From: Kordia algicida
Lineage (GTDB): Bacteria > Bacteroidota > Bacteroidia > Flavobacteriales > Flavobacteriaceae
DNA: 64,000 nucleotides
Assembly: GCF_051013375.1 (NCBI RefSeq)
Contig: NZ_CP142125.1
Direction: 5' to 3' (one strand)
How positions within the stretch are numbered: the first letter of the stretch is position 1; each line of letters starts with the position of its first letter. This document shows, piece by piece, positions 1-8,398 of the stretch. The notes under the pieces are model-generated. The model saw only the letters and a program-made list of their open reading frames with translations. It did no database searches and was not told where the DNA came from. The translations under genes were made by a program, and so were the position numbers.

Positions 1-957
1 TACTGTTGGAGGCAATTGAAATTGGCTCATTTCTTCTAGAAACTGATTGCATAGTTTCCATGAGATTGGTTCTGCGCCATTATAAATTATTCGTACATTC
101 GATAGATTCCATTCGATAGGACTTTTTGCCGTAGCAATTGCCGATAGAATGTATTGAAAACCAAAATTTGGTGAGTAAAGTAAGCTTGCACGGTGTTCGC
201 TTGCTTTTTCCATCCACAGTAATGGTCGTCTAATAAAAAGTGTCGTTGGTAAGAGAAATTGTTCAATTTTTCTTAGTGTACATGATAAGTGAAAACATAT
301 CAGTCCCATGTCATGTGTTAGTGGCAACCAACTAAGTGAACGATCTGATTCAGTAATTTCAGAACGCTCAGCAATGTCCATTATATTAGCAACTAAATTT
401 GCATGTGTAAGTACTACTCCTTTTGGATTTCCTGTTGAACCAGATGAGAATTGTATGTACGCAATGTCTTCTGCAACAATGTTAGCATGAGTGGTTCCAA
501 ATGACTTTTCTGCTACGGCAGCTTCCGTTACTAAAGTTGCTTTGGTTATTTCTTCATATCTAGTTTCGGCAGTTTCATCATTTTCATACGAGAACATCTT
601 ATCTAGTAAGTCTTCATCACATACTAGAAAAGGATTGTTCAATTTTTTCCAAATATTGTATAGCTTATGCTTGTGTCCCGCTTGTCTTCCTATGGCAACA
701 GGAACAGGGATCATTTTCCCCAAGATACATGCCCAGAAAACTTGTAAAAAGTCTGCATTATCATTGATTTGAATTACAACTTCATCACCCGATTGCACTC
801 CAAAATCTTGTAAATTTTGTAGTGTATAGAGTGCTTTGTTCTTCAATTCTTGATACGAATACGTCAATTCGTTACTTGATGAACGAATGAATGTAACCCC
901 AGTTTTTGCTAATGTAGCATTTTCTAGGACATCTACTAAAGTAGTATTACTGTGCAT
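1..957 (-). CDS. Fatty acyl-AMP ligase (AMP-binding), partial, N-terminal 319 codons
   Basis: The frame opens with ATG at 957 and runs off the left edge, so only the N-terminal 319 residues are present. They form the start of an AMP-binding adenylation fold: the P-loop is YIQFSSGSTGNPKGV (about residues 167-181), followed by SWLPLTHDMGL (209-219). The second motif is typical of fatty acyl-AMP ligases (FAAL) that load a fatty acid onto an acyl carrier protein at the start of lipopeptide or hybrid PKS-NRPS lines, rather than of amino-acid adenylation domains. It follows the phosphopantetheinyl transferase by 120 bp on the same strand and is probably the last visible gene of the peptide operon. 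Whether it stands alone or is the first domain of a larger synthase cannot be seen here. It could also be a fatty acyl-CoA synthetase, though the HDMG motif argues for FAAL. Confidence 0.85.
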   Translation of the reverse strand, partial: MHSNTTLVDVLENATLAKTGVTFIRSSSNELTYSYQELKNKALYTLQNLQDFGVQSGDEVVIQINDNADFLQVFWACILGKMIPVPVAIGRQAGHKHKLYNIWKKLNNPFLVCDEDLLDKMFSYENDETAETRYEEITKATLVTEAAVAEKSFGTTHANIVAEDIAYIQFSSGSTGNPKGVVLTHANLVANIMDIAERSEITESDRSLSWLPLTHDMGLICFHLSCTLRKIEQFLLPTTLFIRRPLLWMEKASEHRASLLYSPNFGFQYILSAIATAKSPIEWNLSNVRIIYNGAEPISWKLCNQFLEEMSQFQLPPTV

Positions 958-978
958 AAGATATTATGATATTGTTTT

Positions 979-999
979 CTTTTACATGAGTTGTAAAAG
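979..999. other. Small inverted repeat between acyl-AMP ligase and PPTase genes
   Basis: An 8-bp perfect stem, CTTTTACA (979-986) against TGTAAAAG (992-999), with a 5-base loop, lies in the 120-bp gap between the two genes. It has no clear T-tract on the minus strand, so it is more likely an mRNA processing or attenuation hairpin, or chance, than a full terminator. Confidence 0.3.
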
Positions 1000-1077
1000 G
1001 AAAAAATCTTTTTTTAGAGAATTCGACTTGTTTTTGAGAATGTTTGAATCTTTTATAAGCTTTTATGAAAATTAAGC

Positions 1078-1719
1078 TTACAAGTAATGTTTTTGTATTA
1101 AGACAATAGGAGAATTATATGGTTCTTTAGTAGCTATATGAGCAGTGTATTTTTCAGAAAGAGATATTTCTTTTAGATACCATTTTCCATGATTTACTAC
1201 GGTTGCTTGACTTCCAGATATTTCAATGTTTTTTAACGGAATGTTTAGTCCGTCACCTATCGCTTTTACCAAGGCTTCTTTTTTTGTCCAGTAGTTGTAA
1301 AATGTGTAATAATCTGTTGTGTCTTTGTAGATTACTTCGGTTTCTTTTGGTGTCCAACAATCGTAAAAGTCGGTTTTATCTATTGGATTTATTTTTTCAA
1401 CATCTATTCCCACATCACCGTTTGTATTGATAGCACACATAACCAGTGTTTGTGTATGAGAAATATTAAAGTCGATTTTTTTAGAAATATATGGTCTACC
1501 GTATTGATTATATTTTAATATCGAGAGATCAATTGTAGGTAGCCCGATGTCTTTTAATCCTTGTATGAGAAGTAATTTACCCACTAAAGAAGTGTGAGCA
1601 TCTTCCCAATTTTTGTAACGTTGGATTTTTTCTTGAATTGCAATTGGCATCTGGTTAAGATACCTTTTATAGTTTGCGTCGGTTAGCGGTTGGTCTAATT
1701 TCGCATAATAAACTCGCAT
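1078..1719 (-). CDS. 4'-phosphopantetheinyl transferase, Sfp type
   Basis: A 213-residue Sfp-type transferase, which moves phosphopantetheine from CoA onto the serine of carrier (T) domains and so activates the synthetase encoded upstream. The family signatures are in order: GRPY (74-77), FNISHT (84-89), GIDVEKI (104-110, with metal-binding Asp106 and Glu108) and WTKKEALVKAIGDG (144-157, with Glu148 and Lys152). The length is normal for the family. It sits in the same direction as the NRPS genes, between the small secreted protein and the acyl-AMP ligase. The expected substrates are the five T domains of the giant NRPS and any carrier domain beyond the left edge (inference from context). Confidence 0.93.
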   Translation of the reverse strand: MRVYYAKLDQPLTDANYKRYLNQMPIAIQEKIQRYKNWEDAHTSLVGKLLLIQGLKDIGLPTIDLSILKYNQYGRPYISKKIDFNISHTQTLVMCAINTNGDVGIDVEKINPIDKTDFYDCWTPKETEVIYKDTTDYYTFYNYWTKKEALVKAIGDGLNIPLKNIEISGSQATVVNHGKWYLKEISLSEKYTAHIATKEPYNSPIVLIQKHYL

Positions 1720-1802
1720 GAATTTTTATACTAATGCTAAAATGCATTCGAGATAATTCTCAAATACATTTTAGCTTGATTTATTTACTATTTACAGGTG
1801 TT

Positions 1803-2402
1803 TTATTTATTTGACGTAACATCAGCAAGAGTAAAAGCTGGTCCTTGTCCACCTTTAGTATTGATAATAAATGGAAGATCTCTGTTATTTAAAATCCAGT
1901 AAGCTAATTCTCCATCTTTTTCAACTACATAAATAGCATCGACAACTTTTTTACCAATTTTGATTTCTTCTCCTTTTGGCATGCTTTTTAATTCAAAAAC
2001 TTTGTCATCATATTTTGCAGTTTTCTTACTTTTAATTTCGTCTAAGAATTTTCTAGATACTGAAAATATTGTTTGATCTTTTGGAAGGACTCTTTTTTCT
2101 GAAGGATTTAAAGGTTGCCAGTTTAGGTATTTACCGTTTTCAAGTCCTGTTCCAGAGATAATCCATTGCCCTGAGATTTTCTTTTTTCCATTTACCATAG
2201 AGTACTCTAATACTACCTGATCTTCACTCATTTCTTTTATTTCTAACGGAAATAATACTTTACTTCCTTTTGGTCCCATTGCTGAGTATGTTAAAACTAG
2301 ACTTGGTGCAATCTCTAGTTTTGTTTTCTTTTGAGCAGTCACTGAGGTCATAATAAATAATGCTACCACAGCAGTTAATAAGTTTTTAATTTTTAAGTTC
2401 AT
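1803..2402 (-). CDS. Small secreted protein of unknown function
   Basis: I do not recognise a family. The protein is about 199 residues if it starts at the ATG at 2402; an in-frame ATG at 2411 is possible but lies against the stop of the upstream thioesterase gene. The start at 2402 gives a clean signal peptide: two lysines, a hydrophobic stretch (LLTAVVALFIMTSVTAQ) and a likely cut after the TAQ. The mature part is lysine-rich with alternating hydrophobic residues, so a soluble periplasmic or surface beta protein is likely. It is tightly packed behind the thioesterase gene and is therefore probably co-transcribed with the peptide operon. A role in export, immunity or product binding is only a guess from position. 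Confidence 0.75.
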   Translation of the reverse strand: MNLKIKNLLTAVVALFIMTSVTAQKKTKLEIAPSLVLTYSAMGPKGSKVLFPLEIKEMSEDQVVLEYSMVNGKKKISGQWIISGTGLENGKYLNWQPLNPSEKRVLPKDQTIFSVSRKFLDEIKSKKTAKYDDKVFELKSMPKGEEIKIGKKVVDAIYVVEKDGELAYWILNNRDLPFIINTKGGQGPAFTLADVTSNK

Positions 2403-2412
2403 AGTTATCAAT

Positions 2413-3123
2413 TTAATAATTATTTAATAAGGTTTTTGTTTTAATATAATAGTTAAGTAATGCTGTTACTTCTTTTTTGTGATCAAAAATGAAAAAATGA
2501 TTTCCTTCGAATTCTTTGATGTCTATTTTATGTATGGTTTCATCTTGCCATTCTTTTGCTTCATTCCAAGTGACTTTGTCTTTGTTTCCTATAAAGACTG
2601 TCATGGGTGTCTTTAAAGGAGCTTGTTTTTGATATTTATAGGTTTCAATTGCTTTGAAATCTGCTCGTAATGAAGGCTCAAAAAGCGCCATTAGGTCATC
2701 GTTTTGCAAAATTTCTTCTGGGCAACCACCCATTTTTCTGATTTTTTCTACAAATTCATCTTTTGGTAAGTCATTATAAAATGGTGGCTTACGCTCAATT
2801 TTCGGAGCTCTACAACCAGAAACAAACAAATGAATCGGATTTGGAAAATCACTTTTCGCAATTTTATGTGTCAATAAATATGTCAAAACAGCTCCCATGC
2901 TATGTCCAAAAATAGCGTATGGTTTATATTCATTTTTCTTTAGTTGTTCATATAAATCATCAACTATGTTATGAATATCTGTTTGTAAAGGTTCATTAAA
3001 TCTTTTTCCTCTTCCTGGAAGTTCTAGAGTTATTAAGTTTATACTTTTGTCTAAGTATTCTTCCAAAGGTACGTAGGAATACTTGTTTCCTCCTGCAAAA
3101 TGCAGACAAAATAAATTCACCAT
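2413..3123 (-). CDS. Type II (external) thioesterase
   Basis: A 236-residue alpha/beta-hydrolase of the GrsT/SrfAD kind, which clears misprimed acyl or aminoacyl groups from carrier domains. The catalytic triad is visible: Ser75 in GHSMG (73-77), Asp182 in GNKDKVT, and His209 in EGNHFF. The N-terminal CLHFAGG and ELPGRGKR (34-41) are typical of the group. It lies 21 bp after the ABC exporter gene and directly before the small secreted protein. Because the NRPS here has no built-in thioesterase domain, this enzyme might also take part in product release, but proofreading is the family's usual role. Confidence 0.92.
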   Translation of the reverse strand: MVNLFCLHFAGGNKYSYVPLEEYLDKSINLITLELPGRGKRFNEPLQTDIHNIVDDLYEQLKKNEYKPYAIFGHSMGAVLTYLLTHKIAKSDFPNPIHLFVSGCRAPKIERKPPFYNDLPKDEFVEKIRKMGGCPEEILQNDDLMALFEPSLRADFKAIETYKYQKQAPLKTPMTVFIGNKDKVTWNEAKEWQDETIHKIDIKEFEGNHFFIFDHKKEVTALLNYYIKTKTLLNNY

Positions 3124-3144
3124 GTTTAGTTATTCTTTTCCTAC

Positions 3145-4818
3145 TTAATTTATAGTCCTTTTTACTTTATTAGTCACAAACTGTGCCAAGTTTTCTTTAT
3201 CACTTACAATTTTTCCAAAATTAAATTTGATGACTCTGGTCGCTCTGTCAAAATACTCATCATCATGTGTAATAGCGATGATTGTCTTTCCTTGTTCTTG
3301 AAGGTGTGGCAGTATTTGTTCGTAGAAATATTTTCTAAATCCAGGATCTTGCTCTGCTGCCCATTCATCTAGTACGATAATATCTTTGTCTTCTAGCAAA
3401 GCATAGATAAGTGCTAATCTTTTTTGTTGTCCTTTTGATAAGTTTTTATCAAATGTATTTCGCTCTTCGTCAAGATGAAGTACTTCTTCCATTTTCATCA
3501 TGTCGATATGCGATTTTAATGTTTCGTTATCTTTTTTTAATTCAAATTCATCGTAGTTTTCACTAAAGATATAATTGGTTGTAAAGACTGCTGAAATTTT
3601 ATCACTGTAATACATTAATTGGCTAGAGTCTATTTTTTGGTTGTTGAAATATATTCCTCCTTCATATGGTTCATATAATCCCGTAAGTAGATTTCCAAAT
3701 GTACTTTTACCACTTCCGTTACCACCGGTAATAAAAATGATTTCTCCTTTTTTGATAACGAGATTTACTGGTTGTAAGTAAAACTTTTGATTTTTTTCCT
3801 CATCGTTGTAAAAATATGTTACATCTTCAAACCTTATTTCTTCAAATGATTCCATGTTATCAAGTTTACTAGGAGCGATTCGATCTTGAATTGGATCTAG
3901 CATTTGTTCTATAAGATTTAAACGCTGTGCAGAAATTTTCACCATTGTATAGGTTGGAATTAAAGTAATTAATACTGCTACAGGTCCAATGAGGTATAGG
4001 ATCGTAATTAGAAAAGCTGTTGTTTTTTCAGCATTCATGTTAAAATAGCTAGGCAATACAAACATTACTATTCCGAGTATAATGTACCAACTGTAGTATC
4101 CTGTTAGCTCATTGTCCATATATTTTATAGAAGTATCTATGGCAATGTTTTTTCCTTTAACTCTATTTTTCACTAAGAATTTACTAAAGATATTATTGTT
4201 ACGTAAAACACCCATTTTCAATTCCTTGAAACCGTGTAACATGTCTGCCAAATACTGGTAATATGTGTTTTGTAAATCTCGACGCTCGTTTAATTCTTTT
4301 TCAATCGCATTGTTTCTCACTAAGTAAAAGATGAGCAATATTACCATTGTTACTACTACCAAACCTGCTCCGATTGGAGAAATGTAAAAGAGATATCCAA
4401 AACAACAAAGAATTACTATGAATGAGTTAAAAGCATTCATAAATACTTCTGGCACACTTCCCAATACTTTGGTATCATTGATTGCTGTGTATATTTTTTC
4501 ATTCCCAATTTCCTCAAAGTCTTGATAGGAAGCCATACGCAACTTTTTTAGAATCATGACTTCAAAGTCAAATAATAAATTGTTGGTTAACTTTATCATA
4601 TATGTTTGGAAGAAACGTGAACATACCAAAGATGCTAGAATTATTGCTATAAAGAGCGCCCAATCGTATTCTGGAAAGAATGGAATAGGTTCTTTAATGA
4701 TAGTATTGTTTATGAAAACTAATAATCCTGCATTAAGAATACTATTAAAGATTCCTAATATGAGCATAAAGCCCAAAGCTTTTTTAGATTTACTTAGTAA
4801 TGTTTTGACAAAATTCAT
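3145..4818 (-). CDS. Cyclic-peptide-type ABC exporter (SyrD/PvdE-like), fused membrane and ATPase domains
   Basis: A 557-residue half-transporter, with about six membrane segments in residues 15-295 and a C-terminal ATPase domain. The ATPase motifs are Walker A GGNGSGKST (365-373), signature LSKGQQKR (460-467), Walker B IIVLDE (480-485) and a switch His at 518. The stretch WAAEQDPGFRKYFY right after Walker B is characteristic of the cyclic peptide transporter family, which exports siderophores and lipopeptides to the periplasm. A homodimer in the inner membrane is expected. It lies between the asparagine synthase and thioesterase genes in the NRPS train, so export of the assembled peptide is the natural role (inference). 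Confidence 0.92.
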   Translation of the reverse strand: MNFVKTLLSKSKKALGFMLILGIFNSILNAGLLVFINNTIIKEPIPFFPEYDWALFIAIILASLVCSRFFQTYMIKLTNNLLFDFEVMILKKLRMASYQDFEEIGNEKIYTAINDTKVLGSVPEVFMNAFNSFIVILCCFGYLFYISPIGAGLVVVTMVILLIFYLVRNNAIEKELNERRDLQNTYYQYLADMLHGFKELKMGVLRNNNIFSKFLVKNRVKGKNIAIDTSIKYMDNELTGYYSWYIILGIVMFVLPSYFNMNAEKTTAFLITILYLIGPVAVLITLIPTYTMVKISAQRLNLIEQMLDPIQDRIAPSKLDNMESFEEIRFEDVTYFYNDEEKNQKFYLQPVNLVIKKGEIIFITGGNGSGKSTFGNLLTGLYEPYEGGIYFNNQKIDSSQLMYYSDKISAVFTTNYIFSENYDEFELKKDNETLKSHIDMMKMEEVLHLDEERNTFDKNLSKGQQKRLALIYALLEDKDIIVLDEWAAEQDPGFRKYFYEQILPHLQEQGKTIIAITHDDEYFDRATRVIKFNFGKIVSDKENLAQFVTNKVKRTIN

Positions 4819-4845
4819 TTGAATATTTTTTTAAGAGAATTAAAT

Positions 4846-6723
4846 TTATGAAGCATTTGGCACATCAAAAACATCGATAAACATATTGAATGTAAGCACA
4901 ATAATTAGTAAATCTAAGTCGTATGGCGGATTTAGAATAAACCCATCTCTACTGTACATTTTTTTGAGACGTTCTACCGTATCTGGATTAAAGTAACCTT
5001 GCCTTTTGATTCGGTCATAAGACAGTAATTCATTTACCCACTCACTATTGGTTTTTAATAAATGTGGACTTCCTGGCGCTACAAATCCAAATTTCTCACG
5101 ATTGATAATTTCTGAAGGAACATACTTTTGAGCCACTTTTTTAAGTATGTATTTCTCTTGCATATCTTTCACCATTAATGATGGTGGTATTGTTTTAGCA
5201 AAGTTAATGAGGTCTACATCTAAAAATGGATAACGACCTTCCACATTGTTTGCCAAAGTCATACGATCTCCATGATCTGCTATGAGATGTCCACCTAAAC
5301 GTAATTTAAAATCTACGTAAGAACGTTGGTGAAAGTGATGTCTATCCTTTATACGTGAATGATCTATTGCTGGTTCACGCAAACAATCAAAGTCCTTATA
5401 TGAATTGTTTAAAAGTGATGAGTATAAAGCTTGTTTGGTTTCTCTAAATTCATTTTCATTTTTTTCATAAATGAAATCAGGATTTCCCCAAAGTTTTTTT
5501 CGAACCTCATCTTCTCTTAGGTGTTCTAAATCTTTGTAGCCAATGTTTCCTTCACGTCTACCATCAAATTTATAGCCTGCATATCCACCAAATAATTCGT
5601 CTGCACCTTCACCCGAAAGCACTACTTTTATTTTTTCGCTTTTTGCTCTTTCTGATAAAGCGATTGAACAGATATTATAGGTTTCTTTTAAAGGAGATTC
5701 CGAATAGTAAATAACATTTCGAAGTTTATTTTCAAAATCGTCCCAGCGAAATGGTACTTCGTTGTGTTTTGATTTTACTTTTTCGCTTAGCAAACGCTGA
5801 AAACGTTGTTCGTTAATATCTTTGTTTTCTGTATTTGGAAAACATATTGAAAACGAATTGAATTCTTTTGTTTTGTCTAAATGACGCATCATTCCGCCAA
5901 TCATAGACGAGTCGAGTCCACCACTCAAATAAAACCCAACAGGAACATCAGCATTTAAACGATAGTTTACAGATTTTAAGAGTAAATCATTTAGATTTTC
6001 TATATAATATTCTTCAGATTTTTGACCGTAATCGTAGTCTTTCGTCGGATAATCAAGATTCCAATATTCTTTGGTTTCTAGCTTATTGTTTTTCAGAATA
6101 GCATAGTGTCCAGGCTCTAAACTTTTTACATCATCAAAAAATGTTATTGGCGCAATATTTGCCGGAAACGTAAAGATTTGATCTAATCCTTTGTGGTCTA
6201 TTCTTCTTGTAACATCTGGATGCTCTAAGACTGATTTTATTTCTGAACCATACACCAAAGCATCTTCTAATTTTGCATAGAATAATGGACAAATTCCGAA
6301 GTGATCTCTTGCCATTAACAAAATTTCATTTCGTTTATCATATAAACAAAAGGCAAATTGGCCGTTAATCATGTTCAGGAAATCTGTTCCGTATTCCATG
6401 TAAAGGTATACGATGACTTCAATATCACAATTTGTTTTAAAGGAGTATCCTTTTGCCTCCATTTTTTGACGTAATTCCCTGTAATTAAAGATTTCGCCAT
6501 TACAAGTCAAAACGATAGATTTATCTGGGCTAAAGAACGGTTGCATTCCATGACTCAAGTCAATAATACTGAGTCGTACAAAACCAAGACCAACATGACC
6601 ATCAACGTAGCAGGCTGAATCATCAGGTCCGCGATGTTGAATTTTATTGGTCATTTGAACTATAATTTTTTCGTTAGCAATACGTTCTCTATCGAAATTA
6701 TAAATTCCACTTATTCCACACAT
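4846..6723 (-). CDS. asnB: Asparagine synthase (glutamine-hydrolysing), biosynthetic-cluster copy
   Basis: A 625-residue AsnB-type enzyme. It starts MCGISGIYNF, so Cys2 is the glutaminase nucleophile, and carries the usual QHRGPDD and GEIFNYRELR class II glutaminase motifs. The synthetase domain has the ATP pyrophosphatase loop YLSGGLDSSMIGG. Glutaminase and ATP motifs are intact, so it should be active. Such enzymes inside NRPS clusters either supply asparagine or amidate a carboxyl group of the product. The position between the FAD enzyme and the exporter favours a product-directed amidation or a supply role, but the sequence alone does not decide. Confidence 0.93.
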   Translation of the reverse strand: MCGISGIYNFDRERIANEKIIVQMTNKIQHRGPDDSACYVDGHVGLGFVRLSIIDLSHGMQPFFSPDKSIVLTCNGEIFNYRELRQKMEAKGYSFKTNCDIEVIVYLYMEYGTDFLNMINGQFAFCLYDKRNEILLMARDHFGICPLFYAKLEDALVYGSEIKSVLEHPDVTRRIDHKGLDQIFTFPANIAPITFFDDVKSLEPGHYAILKNNKLETKEYWNLDYPTKDYDYGQKSEEYYIENLNDLLLKSVNYRLNADVPVGFYLSGGLDSSMIGGMMRHLDKTKEFNSFSICFPNTENKDINEQRFQRLLSEKVKSKHNEVPFRWDDFENKLRNVIYYSESPLKETYNICSIALSERAKSEKIKVVLSGEGADELFGGYAGYKFDGRREGNIGYKDLEHLREDEVRKKLWGNPDFIYEKNENEFRETKQALYSSLLNNSYKDFDCLREPAIDHSRIKDRHHFHQRSYVDFKLRLGGHLIADHGDRMTLANNVEGRYPFLDVDLINFAKTIPPSLMVKDMQEKYILKKVAQKYVPSEIINREKFGFVAPGSPHLLKTNSEWVNELLSYDRIKRQGYFNPDTVERLKKMYSRDGFILNPPYDLDLLIIVLTFNMFIDVFDVPNAS

Positions 6724-6781
6724 ATTTTATTGATTGGTATATTTTAAATTGTTGTTCGTTGTTATATTTGACGGATTTTTT

Positions 6782-8341
6782 TTATTCCGAAATTTTATTA
6801 AGATCATTGACTGATTTTATGAACTTTTTTAATGGTTTAATGTGAATTGGTTCTCTCCATATAGCTTCTAAGTCTTCGATAATGTGAAATTCGTTTACCA
6901 TTTTATTATTTGCGTAGTGACGTACGATTGGATGAATAAAAACACTGTCTTTTGCATTTTCATAATCATCTCTGTGTATACGCGTATTTGATAAATGATC
7001 ACTTACCTCTTTCTTTTCACCAAATTCCATTGTAATGATAAAGTACTCACTATCTTCTCCCATCATTTTTTCATTGATAAAATCTACAGGAAGACTTTCG
7101 TAATAGGTTACTTTGTCATAATTAATAACTGCTAAATCACCAAAATATCCATATTGATTCCATAAAGAAGAATTACTATTAATGCGATCAATAATTTTAT
7201 CACATAATGTATCTGTATCCCACGCTAGTTCTACTGAAGGCAATTTAATTTGATGGTTTTTATTTGCTAAATTTCTAGCTAAGAATGAAGCATTGTATCT
7301 AAATCCATGTATAAAACCTGATGCTTGTTTTTTATAGTCGCGCATGTGTGTTAGCGTTCCTGCAAAGTATAAATCTTTAACATTTACAGATTCATATTCT
7401 GGAGTTTGATTTGGAAAACGACCTTTTATGACTACTTCAGGTTTACATTCGTCTTCAAAAATTGAATTATCGAATTTGAAACCAGTACATAGAAGGATGT
7501 GATCGTAGATTAATTCTTCTTCTTCTCCTGCGAGATTGTTATACGTAACCTTAACTCTGAATTGATTATCTTCTTCTTTTATACTATTGATGTCAGCATC
7601 TAAAATTGCATTTTGAGACTTCAAGTGATACGTATCTAAAAAGTTATTGTTTACAGCTCTTACGTCTCCTACATAGTGCGTATTCCATGCCATTTTAATG
7701 GTTTGAGAACTACATATATGTGTTATCGCAGTAGTATCTACCAAATCTTCAGCAATTTCAAAAGCAGAGTTTCCTTTCCCTACGATCAAAACGCGTTTGT
7801 TTTGATAAATTTCTTTGTCTAGTTTCATATCCATGTAGTGTACACCATGTTCTATTCCTGAAATGTTAGGAATGTAAGGTGCAACCCAACCCGTTGCAAC
7901 TATCAAATAGTTACAAACGTATGTCTCTCCATTTGATGCGCTAAGTACAAACTTTTCGTCTTTGCCAATTTTGGTAACTTCAACATTATAATTGATTGGC
8001 AACTCGTATGCATTTGCAAAATCATTTAGGTAATTTACAAGTGTATCTGCTTTAGGAAAGTACTTTGTGCTGTATTCTTTGAATTGCAATTCATCTTTGT
8101 CGCATAGTAATGAATTCCAATCAAATCTTAGATTGAAGTCTTTATCGTCAAATCCTGTAAATACTTTGTTAATAGAAATTAGCGATCGATGTCTTGGATT
8201 ATCTCTAAAAAAAGATCCTGAAATTTTATCTTTTTCAAGAATTAAAAAATCTAAATTATTCTTCTGAAAGAAGTATCCTAATTGCAATCCAGCAGGGCCA
8301 GCACCTATTATTATATAGTCTTTATGTGATGTTTTGTCCAT
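6782..8341 (-). CDS. FAD/NAD(P)-dependent monooxygenase-like oxidoreductase
   Basis: A 519-residue flavoprotein. The FAD-binding GAGPAG lies at residues 13-18, an ATGW at 149-152, and a second dinucleotide motif GKGNSA at 188-193, the arrangement of flavin monooxygenases and FOXRED2-like oxidoreductases. The last ~130 residues form an extra C-terminal region that I cannot assign. In this operon it may hydroxylate a precursor amino acid or the peptide, for example to make the hydroxyl that the neighbouring carbamoyltransferase would modify (inference). It lies between SGNH and asnB genes with short gaps. Alternative: a dehydrogenase without monooxygenase activity. Confidence 0.85.
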   Translation of the reverse strand: MDKTSHKDYIIIGAGPAGLQLGYFFQKNNLDFLILEKDKISGSFFRDNPRHRSLISINKVFTGFDDKDFNLRFDWNSLLCDKDELQFKEYSTKYFPKADTLVNYLNDFANAYELPINYNVEVTKIGKDEKFVLSASNGETYVCNYLIVATGWVAPYIPNISGIEHGVHYMDMKLDKEIYQNKRVLIVGKGNSAFEIAEDLVDTTAITHICSSQTIKMAWNTHYVGDVRAVNNNFLDTYHLKSQNAILDADINSIKEEDNQFRVKVTYNNLAGEEEELIYDHILLCTGFKFDNSIFEDECKPEVVIKGRFPNQTPEYESVNVKDLYFAGTLTHMRDYKKQASGFIHGFRYNASFLARNLANKNHQIKLPSVELAWDTDTLCDKIIDRINSNSSLWNQYGYFGDLAVINYDKVTYYESLPVDFINEKMMGEDSEYFIITMEFGEKKEVSDHLSNTRIHRDDYENAKDSVFIHPIVRHYANNKMVNEFHIIEDLEAIWREPIHIKPLKKFIKSVNDLNKISE

Positions 8342-8398
8342 ATTTTATTGTTATTTGATTAATTAAAATAGGAGGATTGTATTAGGAAGATTTATTTT

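Noticed and set aside
308..1075. Plus-strand small genes near the left edge
   Set aside because: They lie antisense to the acyl-AMP ligase, whose minus-strand frame reads through with clear family motifs.
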